In this document: positions 10,751 to 21,547 of the stretch, piece by piece
How positions within the stretch are numbered: the first letter of the stretch is position 1
Layout of the letters: every line of letters begins with the position of its first letter
Assembly: GCA_034770075.1 (NCBI GenBank)
Contig: CM068387.1
Coordinates: forward strand, 80,911,971 to 80,975,970
Length of the DNA: 64,000 nt
From: Aralia elata
Taxonomy: Eukaryota; Streptophyta; Magnoliopsida; Apiales; Araliaceae
Direction: 5' to 3'
Notes under the pieces: generated by a model
Told to the model about the DNA's origin: nothing
Database searches by the model: none
The model's input: only the letters and a program-made list of their open reading frames with translations
Translations under genes and position numbers: made by a program

Positions 10751-11252
10751 GTGCTAGACCCGGAAAAGTCTCCACGTGTTCCAAGGCAGAAGACTCGTGG
10801 ATGCGACGTATTTTGGAAATTGATTAAGGGATTGGATTGACGGCTAGAAGAACAGACCAATTTGGGCATTACTTTGATGATTAAAGGACATTTCTTGAAT
10901 TTTTCCTTTAAAACATGACTAAAGGGTATTTCGAGAATTTTCCTTAAAACATGTGTCTGGTATGTGACTATTTCCCATAAAAGCTCTATAAATAGCCCCT
11001 ATATTCTAAGAAGGGATCGCTCTCAAAACATTACACTTAGACTCTTGGAAGCTCATTACACTCGGAACTCTCTCCCAACTCGAAGACTCAAGAAGGCTCT
11101 TGGAATCTCTACTACCCTAACCCGATTTCCGGATTCACGTGTCATTGGAGCAATCGCCCACCTGTTCTTCTCCCCTCTTCAATCAATCAATTATGTGTTC
11201 TTCGTAAATTTTTCTCCTCTCCAGCCAACACGAAACCCTAACCCTAACAAGA
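10751..11252 (+). promoter_or_regulatory. LTR-like promoter and leader module
   Basis: A clear TATA box (TATAAATA, 10987-10994) is followed by a pyrimidine/adenine-rich leader, as in many retrotransposon LTRs. The upstream part has cacgtg at 10773 and repeated ttttcct / aaaacatg blocks. The downstream frame at 10964-11257 has no known domain. I found no matching LTR partner or target duplication, so this could be a solo LTR, a transposon promoter or a relic of a host promoter. Confidence 0.35.
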
Positions 11253-12767
11253 CATAATTTCTTTGCCCACGTAGCTATAATTATATTTTTAAAATTATAT
11301 ATTTTTTTAATTATTAATATAATAAATTATTATTTTTAGCGTTCGTGTTTCGCACGAAATTTGATGAGCTTGTTCGCTTAATTATTCAGGCATTGACTTG
11401 TTTATTGCCAGTCCTTTTGGCAATGCAATGAAAGTCGGGATCCAGGAAAATTACTTGTTAATTCCTTCCTTTCACTTTCTCATACCTAAAGGCTAAAGCT
11501 AAGCTCAGAGAATTGTTCAAACTTATCTTAGAACACTTCACCACTAACCATGGTTAACGTTCACTTAACCATATGGTCCACGTCCTTTTTCTTCCTTCTT
11601 TCCGCAATATACCACTAGTTGTCTAGTTCAACGAATGTTCCCCGATTTCTTATATCAAATAAAATAAAAATAAAAATATGTACACTTTAAATTAATAATG
11701 CTTCGAATTTATTTTTATACTTTTGTCATTTTTATAAAACATATATTAGTTTACGTGTATTAATTAAGAAATTTTTTATAAAACAATTGCTAAAATTTTA
11801 TACGTGATTAATTGTTAAATGAAAATTAAAAAAATAAAACAGTTGCTAAAAGTTTATACTTTTGTCATTTTTGTAGTTCATATATTATGTGAATGGGCAG
11901 AAAAATGTCCATACTTTGATAGCGATCATATAAAATATAGTCAATGTTGAGAATGCATATTGTTATTCTTTTAAAAATTGACATTAGTTTACGTGTATCA
12001 GCGAGGAAAAAGATTAATATTTATGTAATTTCATCTTGATAACAGATAAAATAAAAAAGTTTGATTGATTTTTTCTATTTAAAAGGTTATATTAATTTTT
12101 TTATCAAATTTTATTTAAGAAAAATATGATAATTTTTTATTTTTTTAGAAAGACAATTATGAATTTATCTTTATTTTGATAAGAATTATGTACTCTTGAT
12201 CCAACTTATACAATCGTTGTACTTATTTGTACTTGGAAGTTGTATCGTCTTCTAGTAGCTATGTGTAATAGGGTCAAGGCCAAAATTAAAAAAAAAAAAA
12301 ATGATAAACAAGTGAATTGGTATCTTATTTATTAAAGGTAAATTAGTCAATATCTTATATTTAAGTGTGCAATTATCACTTTTAAAGTGAACATATATAA
12401 ACACCCAAGAAAAATACATAATTACTACAAATTAATCCCTCTCTTTTATTCTCATTTTGACATTAAGAAGATAATTTGAAATTTTAAAATCAATGGGAAT
12501 TTATTTTTATTTCTATTTATAGAATGTAATTTTTATAATTAGTTATGTTTGTTACAGAAGTTGTTATATTTGTAATTTTATTAACTAAAATTTATTAATT
12601 CATATTAATTTTGAATTAAAAAATATTACAGACTGAATTTAAATATTGAAAATGAGACTAAGCGAAGATAATTGCCCCATCACATGGCAATTTATTATAG
12701 CAAATTTAATCCTTTTCTTTTCATTTTAAAATCAAATTCTCATTTATAAAAATAAAGTTAAATTATA
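11253..12767. other. AT-rich spacer with no gene seen
   Basis: No coding region, element end or structured repeat could be supported. Long A/T runs predominate (for example 12290-12300). Confidence 0.5.
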
Positions 12768-13038
12768 CTCTCTCCCTTCATTAATATAAATCGTTTTAGA
12801 GAAGTGTTTTTGTCCCTTAATATATGTCGTTTGAGAATTTCAAGTAAGTATTAATTGTTTAGTTTCTAATATTACTCCAAGTATTAAATATAATTTTGAT
12901 TCTCTCACTATTTTTTGCTCAATAAATAACATTTTTTTTCTAATACAAAAATAATATAGACAATTAATATTATATTATTATTTTCTTAATATTTATACAT
13001 AATTCTAAAACGACAACTTATATTAAGGGACAAAAAAG
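12768..13038. mobile_element. Stowaway-like MITE, about 271 bp
   Basis: It starts ctctctccctt after TA (12766-12767) and ends with the inverted relic agggacaaaaaag before TA at 13039-13040. Internal landmarks cgttttagagaagt, tgtttagtttc, ttgattctctcacta and aataaataacat are shared with copies at 26253, 26148, 41611 and 49918. It lies about 440 bp upstream of the SRC2 start codon. Confidence 0.7.
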
Positions 13039-13363
13039 TACTAAACAACATTCACTATATATTGGACGTAGAACGGTAGTGTCTTGAATCTCTTACAAGT
13101 CAATACAACCATTTGTTCAAAATTTATTAAAATCAATTGGAGTGATATTTAAAAAAGAACAAAATAAAATAAAATAAACAAGCTTCTGACTTAACCATGG
13201 TTATTTTTAACCAATCAACTGTGTTAAGCACGCGTTGACTTCAAAAAGAAATAAAAACACAGATGGGAATAATTCCGGAGTGTAAGGTCTGGATTGTCAT
13301 TTACCATCTGTATTCTATATTTCTATTGCTTCTTCTAGTTCTCTCCGCGTGTCTTTCTCTATT

Positions 13364-13479
13364 TATATATATACACATAAACATAAACTTTCTCTCTCTA
13401 TACATACACGCGAAGACAAACTTTCTCTCTCTTAGGGTTTCGTTTTTTTCGAACAAATCAAGACCAGATTTGCTACATC
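13364..13479 (+). promoter_or_regulatory. SRC2 core promoter and 5' leader
   Basis: A TATA-type tract (tatatatata, 13364-13373) is followed by a CT-rich leader with several ctttctctct motifs and then tcgttttttt before the start codon at 13480. The pyrimidine-rich leader is typical of highly expressed plant genes. Confidence 0.55.
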
Positions 13480-14361
13480 ATGGAGTATCGTACTCTAGAG
13501 ATCACTCTAATTGCTGCTAAAGGCCTCAAGAATGTTAATCTTTTTTCAAAAATTGATGTCTACGCCGTCGTTTACATCGACGGCGGCGATCCTCGAGCCA
13601 AGCAGAAGACCCCCGTTGACAAAGAGGGAAACACCAACCCGAATTGGAACTTCCCAATGAAATTCACCGTCGACGAGACCGCCGTTCAGCAGAACCGCTT
13701 GACCCTTGTTGTCAATCTCCGGGCGGAGCGCGCTCTCGGCGACAAGGACGTCGGAGAAGTTCGGGTACCTATCAAAGAGCTCATGGGAGAACATAAATCG
13801 GTTCAATTTGTGAGGTATCAGGTCAGGAAACCCTCCGGCAGGCCAAAGGGTGAGTTGAATTTTTCTTATAAATTTAGCGAGAAAGTCACCGGAGCTCAGG
13901 TGACTTCAAAAGCTGAAGAACCTGTTACAGCTTACCCTGCACCTTCCATGGCGGCCGGACCCAGTTCAGCATACCCACCGCCTTATGCAGCACCGTATTC
14001 ATCGGCGGCAAGTACCGGATATTATCCACCACCGGCAGGCGGGTATCCACCATCCGCCTACCCACCTTCAGGATACCCGCAGCCTGCTCCTGCTGCGGCG
14101 GGTTATGGATACCCACCAGCACAAGCATACGGCGGTTACCCACCACCACCGCCTCATGGATACGGCTACCCGCCCCAACAGGGATATGGGTACCCACAGG
14201 TGCAACAACCGCCAAAGAAGAACAAGTTTGGTGGTGGTGGGGCTGGGTTAGGGCTTGGATTGTTGGGAGGAGCTCTTGGTGGGTTGTTGATTGGTGACAT
14301 GGTTTCAGATGCCGGATCTTATGACGCAGGATTTGATGATGCTGGTGGGTTTGATTTTTGA
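13480..14361 (+). CDS. SRC2: SRC2-like C2-domain protein
   Basis: A single-exon gene for 293 residues. Residues 1-105 form a plant SRC2-type C2 domain (MEYRTLEITLIAAKGLKNVN; then IDVYAVVYIDGG, TPVDKEGNTNPNWN and LGDKDVGEV). A long Pro/Tyr/Gly/Ala-rich region of YPPP and GYPP repeats follows (about 145-245). The tail holds KKNKFGGGGAGLGLGLLGG, a Gly-rich hydrophobic stretch, and an acidic Gly/Phe-rich end (GFDDAGGFDF). SRC2 (soybean gene regulated by cold-2) proteins are membrane- and vesicle-associated; in Arabidopsis SRC2 goes from the ER to the vacuole and binds and activates RbohF. These roles come from the family, not this sequence. The start is the first ATG after a TATA box and CT-rich leader. 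A decayed copy of its 3' end lies at 8160-9040. Confidence 0.93.
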   Translation: MEYRTLEITLIAAKGLKNVNLFSKIDVYAVVYIDGGDPRAKQKTPVDKEGNTNPNWNFPMKFTVDETAVQQNRLTLVVNLRAERALGDKDVGEVRVPIKELMGEHKSVQFVRYQVRKPSGRPKGELNFSYKFSEKVTGAQVTSKAEEPVTAYPAPSMAAGPSSAYPPPYAAPYSSAASTGYYPPPAGGYPPSAYPPSGYPQPAPAAAGYGYPPAQAYGGYPPPPPHGYGYPPQQGYGYPQVQQPPKKNKFGGGGAGLGLGLLGGALGGLLIGDMVSDAGSYDAGFDDAGGFDF

Positions 14362-14941
14362 AGACTTTTTTTTTTTAATTTTTTTGATTTTGGGGTTTTG
14401 TAGTTGGTAAATTTGGGAATTTTCTCTATAATTTGTGTTGATTTGGTCATCATATCATATCATATCATTTGAATAAGTAATCTACTGTGATCTTAATGTT
14501 GACGGACTTGTATACAGTGTATTATCAATGTTGAATCTAATTATGGGTAGATGAACAAATGTTCTGACTTTTTTTTAGAATATTGATAAATTGAGCAGAG
14601 CTAATTAAGGCTGATAATACTCCACTTTTTTGGAGATACATATTTATTCTTACATATAAATTGACAAGACTAATATGTCATTATTTTTATTTTAATAGTT
14701 GATTGATATTTGATACCATCGTTTCACTACTTATTCTAATTACTGTTGGGAGAGGAGCTTAATTACTGTTGGGAGAGGAGCTTGAAAAATAAAGTTTATA
14801 TATATTTTAAATAACAAAGTCATCATTGCAATATTATTCGGGAATCAAACAGAGTTGGTGGAAACAACTTGGAATGGTCCGTGTCAATTTTTAAATATTT
14901 TTTTTCTCAAAGTCAAAATTGTATTGAAAAATGATATATAT
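14362..14941. other. SRC2 3' flank
   Basis: T-rich sequence after the stop codon probably holds the 3' untranslated region (to roughly 14560). A 23-bp unit containing actgttgggagaggagct occurs twice in tandem at 14740-14784. No other gene. Confidence 0.5.
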
Positions 14942-15002
14942 ATATATATATATAAACATTCATTTAAAGAGGGGAAAGAGATGGACATTACATGCCTACG
15001 AT
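14942..15002. repeat. Left piece of duplicated block A, split by a transposon
   Basis: The sequence cattcatttaaagagg ... catgcctacgat matches 20930-20980 in block B almost exactly. In block B it continues straight into gttgtaaagattacctg. Here that continuation resumes only at 19856, after the inserted element. Confidence 0.85.
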
Positions 15003-15945
15003 TAGGGGTGCACAAATGGTCCGCGACTTGATGTCTGACCTTGGTCGGTCTATTAAAAAGCCTGGATCGGCCTGGCCTCCAACCTATACCGGCCTGTGAA
15101 AATTGGGCAAGCTGGGGACCCATACTGATATAATATATGTTAATGAAGGATGCATGTTTTATTTATACTACCAATCTCCTATCATAAATTAGTGGGTAGG
15201 GGATGTGGGACTTAACAAAAGCTATCATTCATCAAGTAATAGTCTGAGCACTTGCCCAATTGTGATTATCACTCTTTAAATGGTCTTCTTGTGGTTCATG
15301 CTAGAAAACTTCCATTTTACTTATAAAACAAATAAGTTCTACTTAATGGACTAGGCAAAGAGATACTTGATAAAGATGGGTAAACTGGATAGCACCTCCA
15401 GGTTTTTAATTAAATATTAAGAAATGATCCATGGTTTTTATAGATCATTATATGATATGCTTCTTTCTCCTATTTTTATAACTGAAAAGGCCTTGGTATG
15501 AACAAATTATATATTATAAGAAGACATATATTACATTGGTGACTCAGTTGCTCGGAACTTAATGGAATCATTGTTGTGCATTCTTTGACAGGAGTCCCAC
15601 ATCAGATATAAAGTGTTACAATTCCAACTTCACTAGTATTTATATGATAGTCTTATTTAATTTTCTTTTTAGACTTTTGAAGTCCCACATTGTCTAACAA
15701 TGGTATTTTGTACTCCTTTTATTTTATAAAATAGAGGAGAGTTCAAGATTTAGTTTTTAAAGTAGGAAATCAAATGAAAGACCTTGACTGGACTACCTTG
15801 GGCCCGGCCTGGCCTACAGGCCTTCACAGACCATGTTTTTATTTCAATAATCCGGCCTGGACTGGCCTTTTTTTATTTTGGCCTGGGCCTGGCCCGACCT
15901 GATCAATGGTCAAAGTCTGGCAGGCCTAGATCAGGCCAGGCCAGG

Positions 15946-18900
15946 TGTAATGTCCAGGAAATTTAAAACATTGTATCAAATTTATTTTTAATAAATAGAT
16001 TCATTATATTTAATTTTACGAATTTATTTGGATTCGTGTAGATACTATTATTTAATACATGGTCCAATAATTTTCTGTGCATTAAAGGGACTCATTAATA
16101 GTTTTATTAAATTAGTGAGTCGACCCTAATATTTGATTTGTCAGAAATCTGGGAAATTAATAAATAAATTTATTTTATTCGGATAAAAAAAAATTTATTG
16201 GTAAAACAAATATTTAACTAAGTAATTTAATTAACTATTCAATTAAAATGATAAGAGCATAAGGTTATTGGACTGGCCCAAATTTCCTTCTAAATTTGAT
16301 TGGCCCAAAACTCTCTTCATTCCCTGCTGGGTCGAACCAACTTGGGATGAGCCCAAGTCCTCTCCTTGCCGGGTTAAACCCTTTTAGCTTCCAGCCGGGT
16401 TGGGTCATGGCAACGGGTGGACGAATGCAAGTGGGTTGGGAAAAATTTTATAACCGGTAAGTAAATTGGGGGAAGGGTTCAGTCGGCAAATCAATTGGGA
16501 GTTGGCGCAACAAATTGGTGCAGAGAAGGGGAAAGAACCTAACAGAGCCAAGCTTTCAATCAATCGAACCACACCCTAACACCTCAATCAATCCATCAAT
16601 CGAGCAAGAGGCGGACAGAAAAAGGTGCCGGCAATAGCTTGAAGAACCCTCGGACGGAGCGGAGGAGTTATCGACGCAACCGAGCGCCATCGTTCGAACG
16701 AAGGTTCGAGACAGTTGGCGATTGGACCAGTGGGGGTTCGACTTTCGAGGATTCGCCGGCGAAGATTCGGGCGGCGTGATGGGGGTCAATCGACAGCTCG
16801 TCCCCTCTCCTTACCGTCGGTCATTGACCAGCCATCAAGGATATTGTCCAAACAAGTAGTGTAAAAATCCCTCTATAAATTGAAGCCCTAAATCCCCCAA
16901 GGCTGTCAATTCTCTTTCATTCTTGTGAGTCCCATATTTAGAGCAAAATATTATACAGAGTTAGGGTTCGAAATTAGGGGGGGAACAGGGGAGTCAACCA
17001 GCGAATGTCCAGCTGGGTTTCATACTTCGGAAGGAGGAGGAAGGCAGCCAACCGCACAAAATCAAGGTATTAGGCGACTGTGATGAATTGTTAAATTTCT
17101 GTAATAGTTGGTTTGAAAAAAAAAAAAAAAAAACCTAGTATTGGGTTACTGTGTTGTGGTTTATTTCTAATTTGGGATTCTGTATTGGATTGTTGAGTTG
17201 TTTTCCGTTATTGGGAAATTTGGTGTCACAGAACCTTAAGGTTCGGACAACCTGATTGTTGTAGAGGGCATGGGTCAGCGTCAAGTCTTCATGCCCATTA
17301 GGAGTTTGTTGTAATGCCTAAACAAGGCTGTGATTCATTTTTTGTGTGTTAAATGTTCTGTCGACAGCTTGCTCATGTGAAACTCAACTTTTAAATTGTT
17401 CATAGAATTGGGGAACCATTGTTGCCATAAATCTATTTGGGATTTCCAATAAGTGTTGAACAATGTTATAGTTGGCTTGAAATAATTTGCAGGAGCTTGA
17501 TATATCACTAGGGACTGTGATACATCAACTAAACTAATTGTGCTACCTATGGCTCAAACTTGGTTATTACATTGAAACTAATCCTGCACTTATAAATTGA
17601 TTAGTTAATATACTAATAAATACAATTAATAAAGTAATTAATTATTCTCAATAAATGAAATATTTAATTTTTATTCAATTATTAATATTAAATAATAATG
17701 AATAAAGTTAACAGAATAATTATTTATTATTTAATAATAAATAATAAATAAAGATAATAAATATTTAATTATTATTTAATAATAATAATAATAATTAAAT
17801 ATGAATAAAGTTAATAAAATAATTATTTATTATTTAATAATAAATAATAAATAAAGATAATGAACATTTAATTATTATTTAATAATAAATAAATATGAAT
17901 AAAGTTAATAAAATAATTATTTATTATTTATTAATAAATAATAAATAAAGGTAATAAATATTTAATTATTATATAATAATAATAATTAGATATGAATAAA
18001 ATTAATAAATAGTCGATTATTGCTTAATTACTATCAAATAATACTCAAGTATGAAGGTAATATTTAATTATTTGTCAGTAAGTGATAAATAAAGATAACA
18101 AATATTTAATTATTCTTTAATTAATATTAAATAATAAAGTTAATTAAATACTTATTCAATAAGTAATAAATATCTAATTATTATTTGATTAATAATAATT
18201 AGGTACGAATAGAGCTAATAAGTATAATAATTACTTAATCATTAATGAAATAATGATTGAGTATGAGTGAGATTAATAAGATTATCTGTGACCCTTAGTA
18301 AGTGAAGATAATAAGCACTCAATAAGTATTCAATAAATATTTAATAATAATTAAGTGTGTGTAGGATTAATACATTGAGTATTTAATTAATGTTAAGTAA
18401 GGGACAAGATTAATAGTTACTCAATTACCCCTAATGTAGATGGTAATTAAGAGTAAACCAACTAAATAATTGATCAATGGTTTTCCGTTATCTTTAAACC
18501 AAAATAAATTTATTTTATAAGGATTATTAAACCATGCCGAGATACAATTAAAGGTAACAAATTGAGTATTCAAATGATAGTGACCATGCTTAATTATTAT
18601 CTGTTTAAATAATAGCTAAAGGTCATTAATAAATTTCCGTTTAACTAATGTTAAATGGTAATGAATTATTTAATTGCTAAGTAAATGGTATAGTAAAGCG
18701 TGCCAAGATACAATCATGTTATAATAATTGATAAGCCAACTTTATCCAATGATAGGTCACTCAAGATCAATTGAGTAAAGCTAGAATTTATCTGTAGCTG
18801 AGCAAACAGGCAAGTTCCTAACCCTAAACTTCTTACATTATTGCAAGTTCTTCCTTACCCAACTTTTACATTGAGCAATACTTCTAAAACCTTATGCAGT

Positions 18901-19821
18901 ATTTTAATTCATGCAAAAAGGTATACATTATTGCAAGTTATTCTTTAAGCTTGAATTTTCCTCCAAGCATGCTTTAAGTGGTCTAATTACTTTCAAAATT
19001 ATTCCACATCTGTATATTTATTGACATTCGTGCATTTGAATTCGTATATTTAAATTCAGAAATCCATTCATGATTAAGTCTGAACCTTTGTTCGGTCAGA
19101 CAAAGTATGTGAAATTTATAAAAGCTATTCGAACCAATTAATGGTGAGGATTCTTAGACTATATGAACACCCCTTTTATTATAGGGGAATACCCCAGGTA
19201 CCGGATATAAGGTACAAACAACAGAGTTAAATGTTATGCATACACATAGCGTACGCGAGGCTGATCCCCTCAAGTACTTATTCTGTAGCCAGTAACCAGA
19301 GGGTCAACTAGCTATTGACTCCTTTGGAAGTTATCGTTCAAAGTCTATTTGACTATCAATCGTTCTAAAAACATTTAATGTTCTTGCTTCTGATTATTCT
19401 ATTGTTGAAATTCCTTTAATATCCCTTCATCATGATATATCTTTATTGTTGCACTTTAAGCTTGCTGGGCAAACTCGTTGCTCATTCTTGCTATATCATG
19501 ACTTCATTGCAGCTAAACCCGAGACGTCAGGGAAGAACAAAGGAAAGGAAAAGATGAAGTGATAGAGTTCATGTAGCAGAAAATAAAATTATGTGTAGTT
19601 GACTTCTGTAATATAATTTAATCCCTGATAGCTATTAGGGTATGGATTGTGTATGTGTTTAAGGTTATTTGTATTCTGGGACTAGTAACACCTTGTAATG
19701 AACAACGTATGTTTATTTTATTCCGCATTTTAGATACCATATGTTGTTATAGGTAGATGTTTATGTTGGATCGTGATGACCGGATCCGGGTATTTGGAGA
19801 CCCGAATTTGGGGGCGTCACA
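15946..19821. mobile_element. Solo-LTR-like insertion, 3.9 kb
   Basis: The element starts TGTAATGTCC and ends GGGGGCGTCACA (TG...CA, with inverted ends TGTAATGTCC and TGTGACGCCC). It is bounded by a perfect 5-bp duplication CCAGG (15941-15945 and 19822-19826). Inside are a TATA box (ctataaatt, near 16873), a leader-like stretch at 16900-17070, an AT-rich tandem array and a short Lys-rich open stretch near 19511 (KPETSGKNKGKEKMK). I find no gag, pol or second internal copy of the ends. The best reading is a recombined solo LTR of a long-LTR Ty3/gypsy-type retrotransposon. A non-LTR element with short TIRs remains possible. Confidence 0.6.
17700..18010. repeat. AT-rich tandem array, about 95-103 bp period
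   Basis: The landmark gaataaagttaa (gaataaaatta in the last copy) recurs at 17700, 17803, 17897 and 17994. Each is followed by aataattatttattattta and ataataaataaa blocks. The array then decays towards 18400. It lies inside the solo-LTR-like insertion and is non-coding. Confidence 0.75.
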
Positions 19822-19847
19822 CCAGGCGGCCTGTTTGTGCATGTATA

Positions 19848-20426
19848 CTTACGATGTCGTTAAAGATTACCTGCTTGAGTAGTAAGGCAAAGAATATACT
19901 AAAGTTGTTAAAATGTCTATCAAAAACTGCATTCAAGGCATACTAACTTCTAAACTATATTGAAGAGGAAACAAAACATTTCTATAAGCTGTTTTGAGGT
20001 ACTAATAACACCAACAAGTTGTAATTATTCCATAGCCATTCTTAATATACCTTCCACAAATAATACAATGAGGTGTTATCAGGGTTGTGTTGAAAGTTTT
20101 TTAGTCTGAAATTAATGATAAAGGTCATGAGCTGAATGCTTATGGTCACAAATTGATAAGATATGGTGTTTGATTGCATTTTAATACATCTTAATAGTCC
20201 ACCTCTTGATGTATCTTAACAATTCACATCTTTGTATTAAAAAGTCCTTTGAATAGTTTAGACTCATATTTGTATCTTAATGATTTAGAGACATTCAGAG
20301 GGAAAATTTTTATCTCAATTTTAAATATTAAGATGCATTAAGAGGTGAACTGTTAAGATGCAATCAAATACGACCGAAGTTACTTCTATCATTTTATTTC
20401 CTGTATTGTTTAGCCTCATATGGCTG
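19848..20426. repeat. Duplicated block A, right piece
   Basis: Closely similar, in the same orientation, to 20975-21547: both contain gattacctgct, atgtctatcaaaaactgca, aactatattgaagaggaaac, actaataacaccaacaa and ctgtattgtttagcctcata. Similarity ends abruptly after atggctgc. No known protein is encoded. Together with 14942-15002 it forms one copy of a duplicated segment of about 640 bp. Confidence 0.85.
20165..20375. mobile_element. PIF/Harbinger-like MITE within block A
   Basis: The ends ggtgtttgattgcat and, inverted, ggtcgtatttgattgcat are alike, and the interior has repeated catcttaat and attaagatgca blocks. The aactgttaag motif near the right end is shared with the MITE at 62008. It was present before the block duplicated, because block B has it too. 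Confidence 0.5.
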
Positions 20427-20903
20427 CAATCAAAAACTTAAATGGATCTTGTGTGTGATTTGAGATGGGGAAGCTTTGATTAAGATATCGTCTTATGTGA
20501 TTTGAGATGAGACTGTTGGTTGAGTTTTTGTGGGCAGCAGTATCGGGGAGAGGCACTGTGGCAGTGGTAGAGGTTCAACGACCGGACGAAAATTATGATG
20601 ACATCTCTCTATTTGGCTGTTTTTGATGGTCTATTAGAAGAAATTTTGAGATGCTTTAATAAATTTTCCTTATGTCTATGTGTAAGCTTAATTCTTAGAT
20701 CAATATATAAACTTGATTTTTAGTATAGTTTGTACACTTTAATTCTTATTTCTTGTGAAGGAATTAGAGAGCCGATGGTAGATCAGGAAAAAAAGGGTAA
20801 ATTTGGTATTGAAATTCTCTATCCCAGTTAACATGTTTGGTTTGATTAAAGGTGAGTCTTACTGTGCAGAAATATCAAAATAGCGTGTGGAAATATCAGT
20901 TGC
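20427..20903. other. Spacer between duplicated blocks, ending in a Mutator-like terminus
   Basis: Unique sequence without a recognisable gene. Its last 54 bases (20850-20903: gtgcagaaatatc, gcgtgtggaaatatcagttgcc) closely match the outer end of the Pack-MULE at 48049, in the same orientation. The opposite end of such an element is not recognisable here, so this may be a truncated family member. Confidence 0.5.
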
Positions 20904-21547
20904 CTATATATATATATAAATATAAACACGCATTCATTTAAAGAGGGGAAAGAGATGGACATTACATGCCTACGATGTTGTAAAGATTACCTGCTCAAGT
21001 AGTAGGGCAAGGAATATACTAAAGTTGTTGAAATGTCTATCAAAAACTGCACTCAAGGAATACAAAATTCTAAACTATATTGAAGAGGAAACAAAATATT
21101 TCTATAAGTTGTTTTGAGGTACTAATAACACCAACAAATTGTAATTATTCCATAGCCATTCTTACCTTCCACAAATAATAAAATGAGGTGTTATCAGGGT
21201 TGTGTGAAAGTTTTTTTGTCTGAAATGATAAAGGTCATGAGCTGAATGCTTATGGTGTCAAATTGATAAGATATGATGTTTGATTGCATCTTAATAAATT
21301 TTAATAGTTCACTTCTTAATTTATCTTAACAGTCCACATATTTGTATTAAAAGGTCATCTGAATAGTTTAGACTCATATTTGTATCTTAATGATTTAGAG
21401 GTATTCATAGGAAATTTTTTTATCCCAATTTTAAACATTAAGATGCATTAAAAAGTAGACTGTTAAGATGCATTAAGATATAATGAAATACGACCGAAGC
21501 GGCTTCTACCATTTTATTTCCTGTATTGTTTAGCCTCATATGGCTGC
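20904..21547. repeat. Duplicated block B
   Basis: Uninterrupted copy of the segment split in block A (14942-15002 plus 19848-20426). It begins in a TA-rich tract and ends after atggctgc. It preserves the empty target site for the hAT-type element, which makes that insertion unambiguous and later than the duplication. Confidence 0.85.
21275..21495. mobile_element. PIF/Harbinger-like MITE within block B
   Basis: Counterpart of 20165-20375, with ends gatgtttgattgcat and, inverted, ggtcgtatttcatta. It contains an extra gcattaagatata segment near the right end compared with the other copy. Confidence 0.5.

Larger units (their letters stand above)
15003..19847. mobile_element. hAT-type element split by a nested insertion
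   Basis: Comparison with block B shows that everything between 15003 and 19847 is inserted. The flanks cctacgat (14995-15002) and cttacgat (19848-19855) match in 7 of 8 bases, the hAT target length. The ends TAGGGGTGCACAAATGG and, inverted, TATACATGCACAAACAGG share TA and TGCACAAA. Subterminal regions are packed with ggcctgg/ccaggcc motifs, typical of plant hAT elements. Without the nested 3.9-kb insertion and its duplicate 5 bp, the element is about 960 bp. It has no transposase, so it is non-autonomous. The small open frames at 14884-15123 and 15784-15966 are translations of the repeat motifs. Confidence 0.8.

Noticed and set aside
13263..13520. Open frame overlapping the SRC2 start
   Set aside because: Begins upstream of the TATA box, so would not be in the transcript, and has no homology I know.
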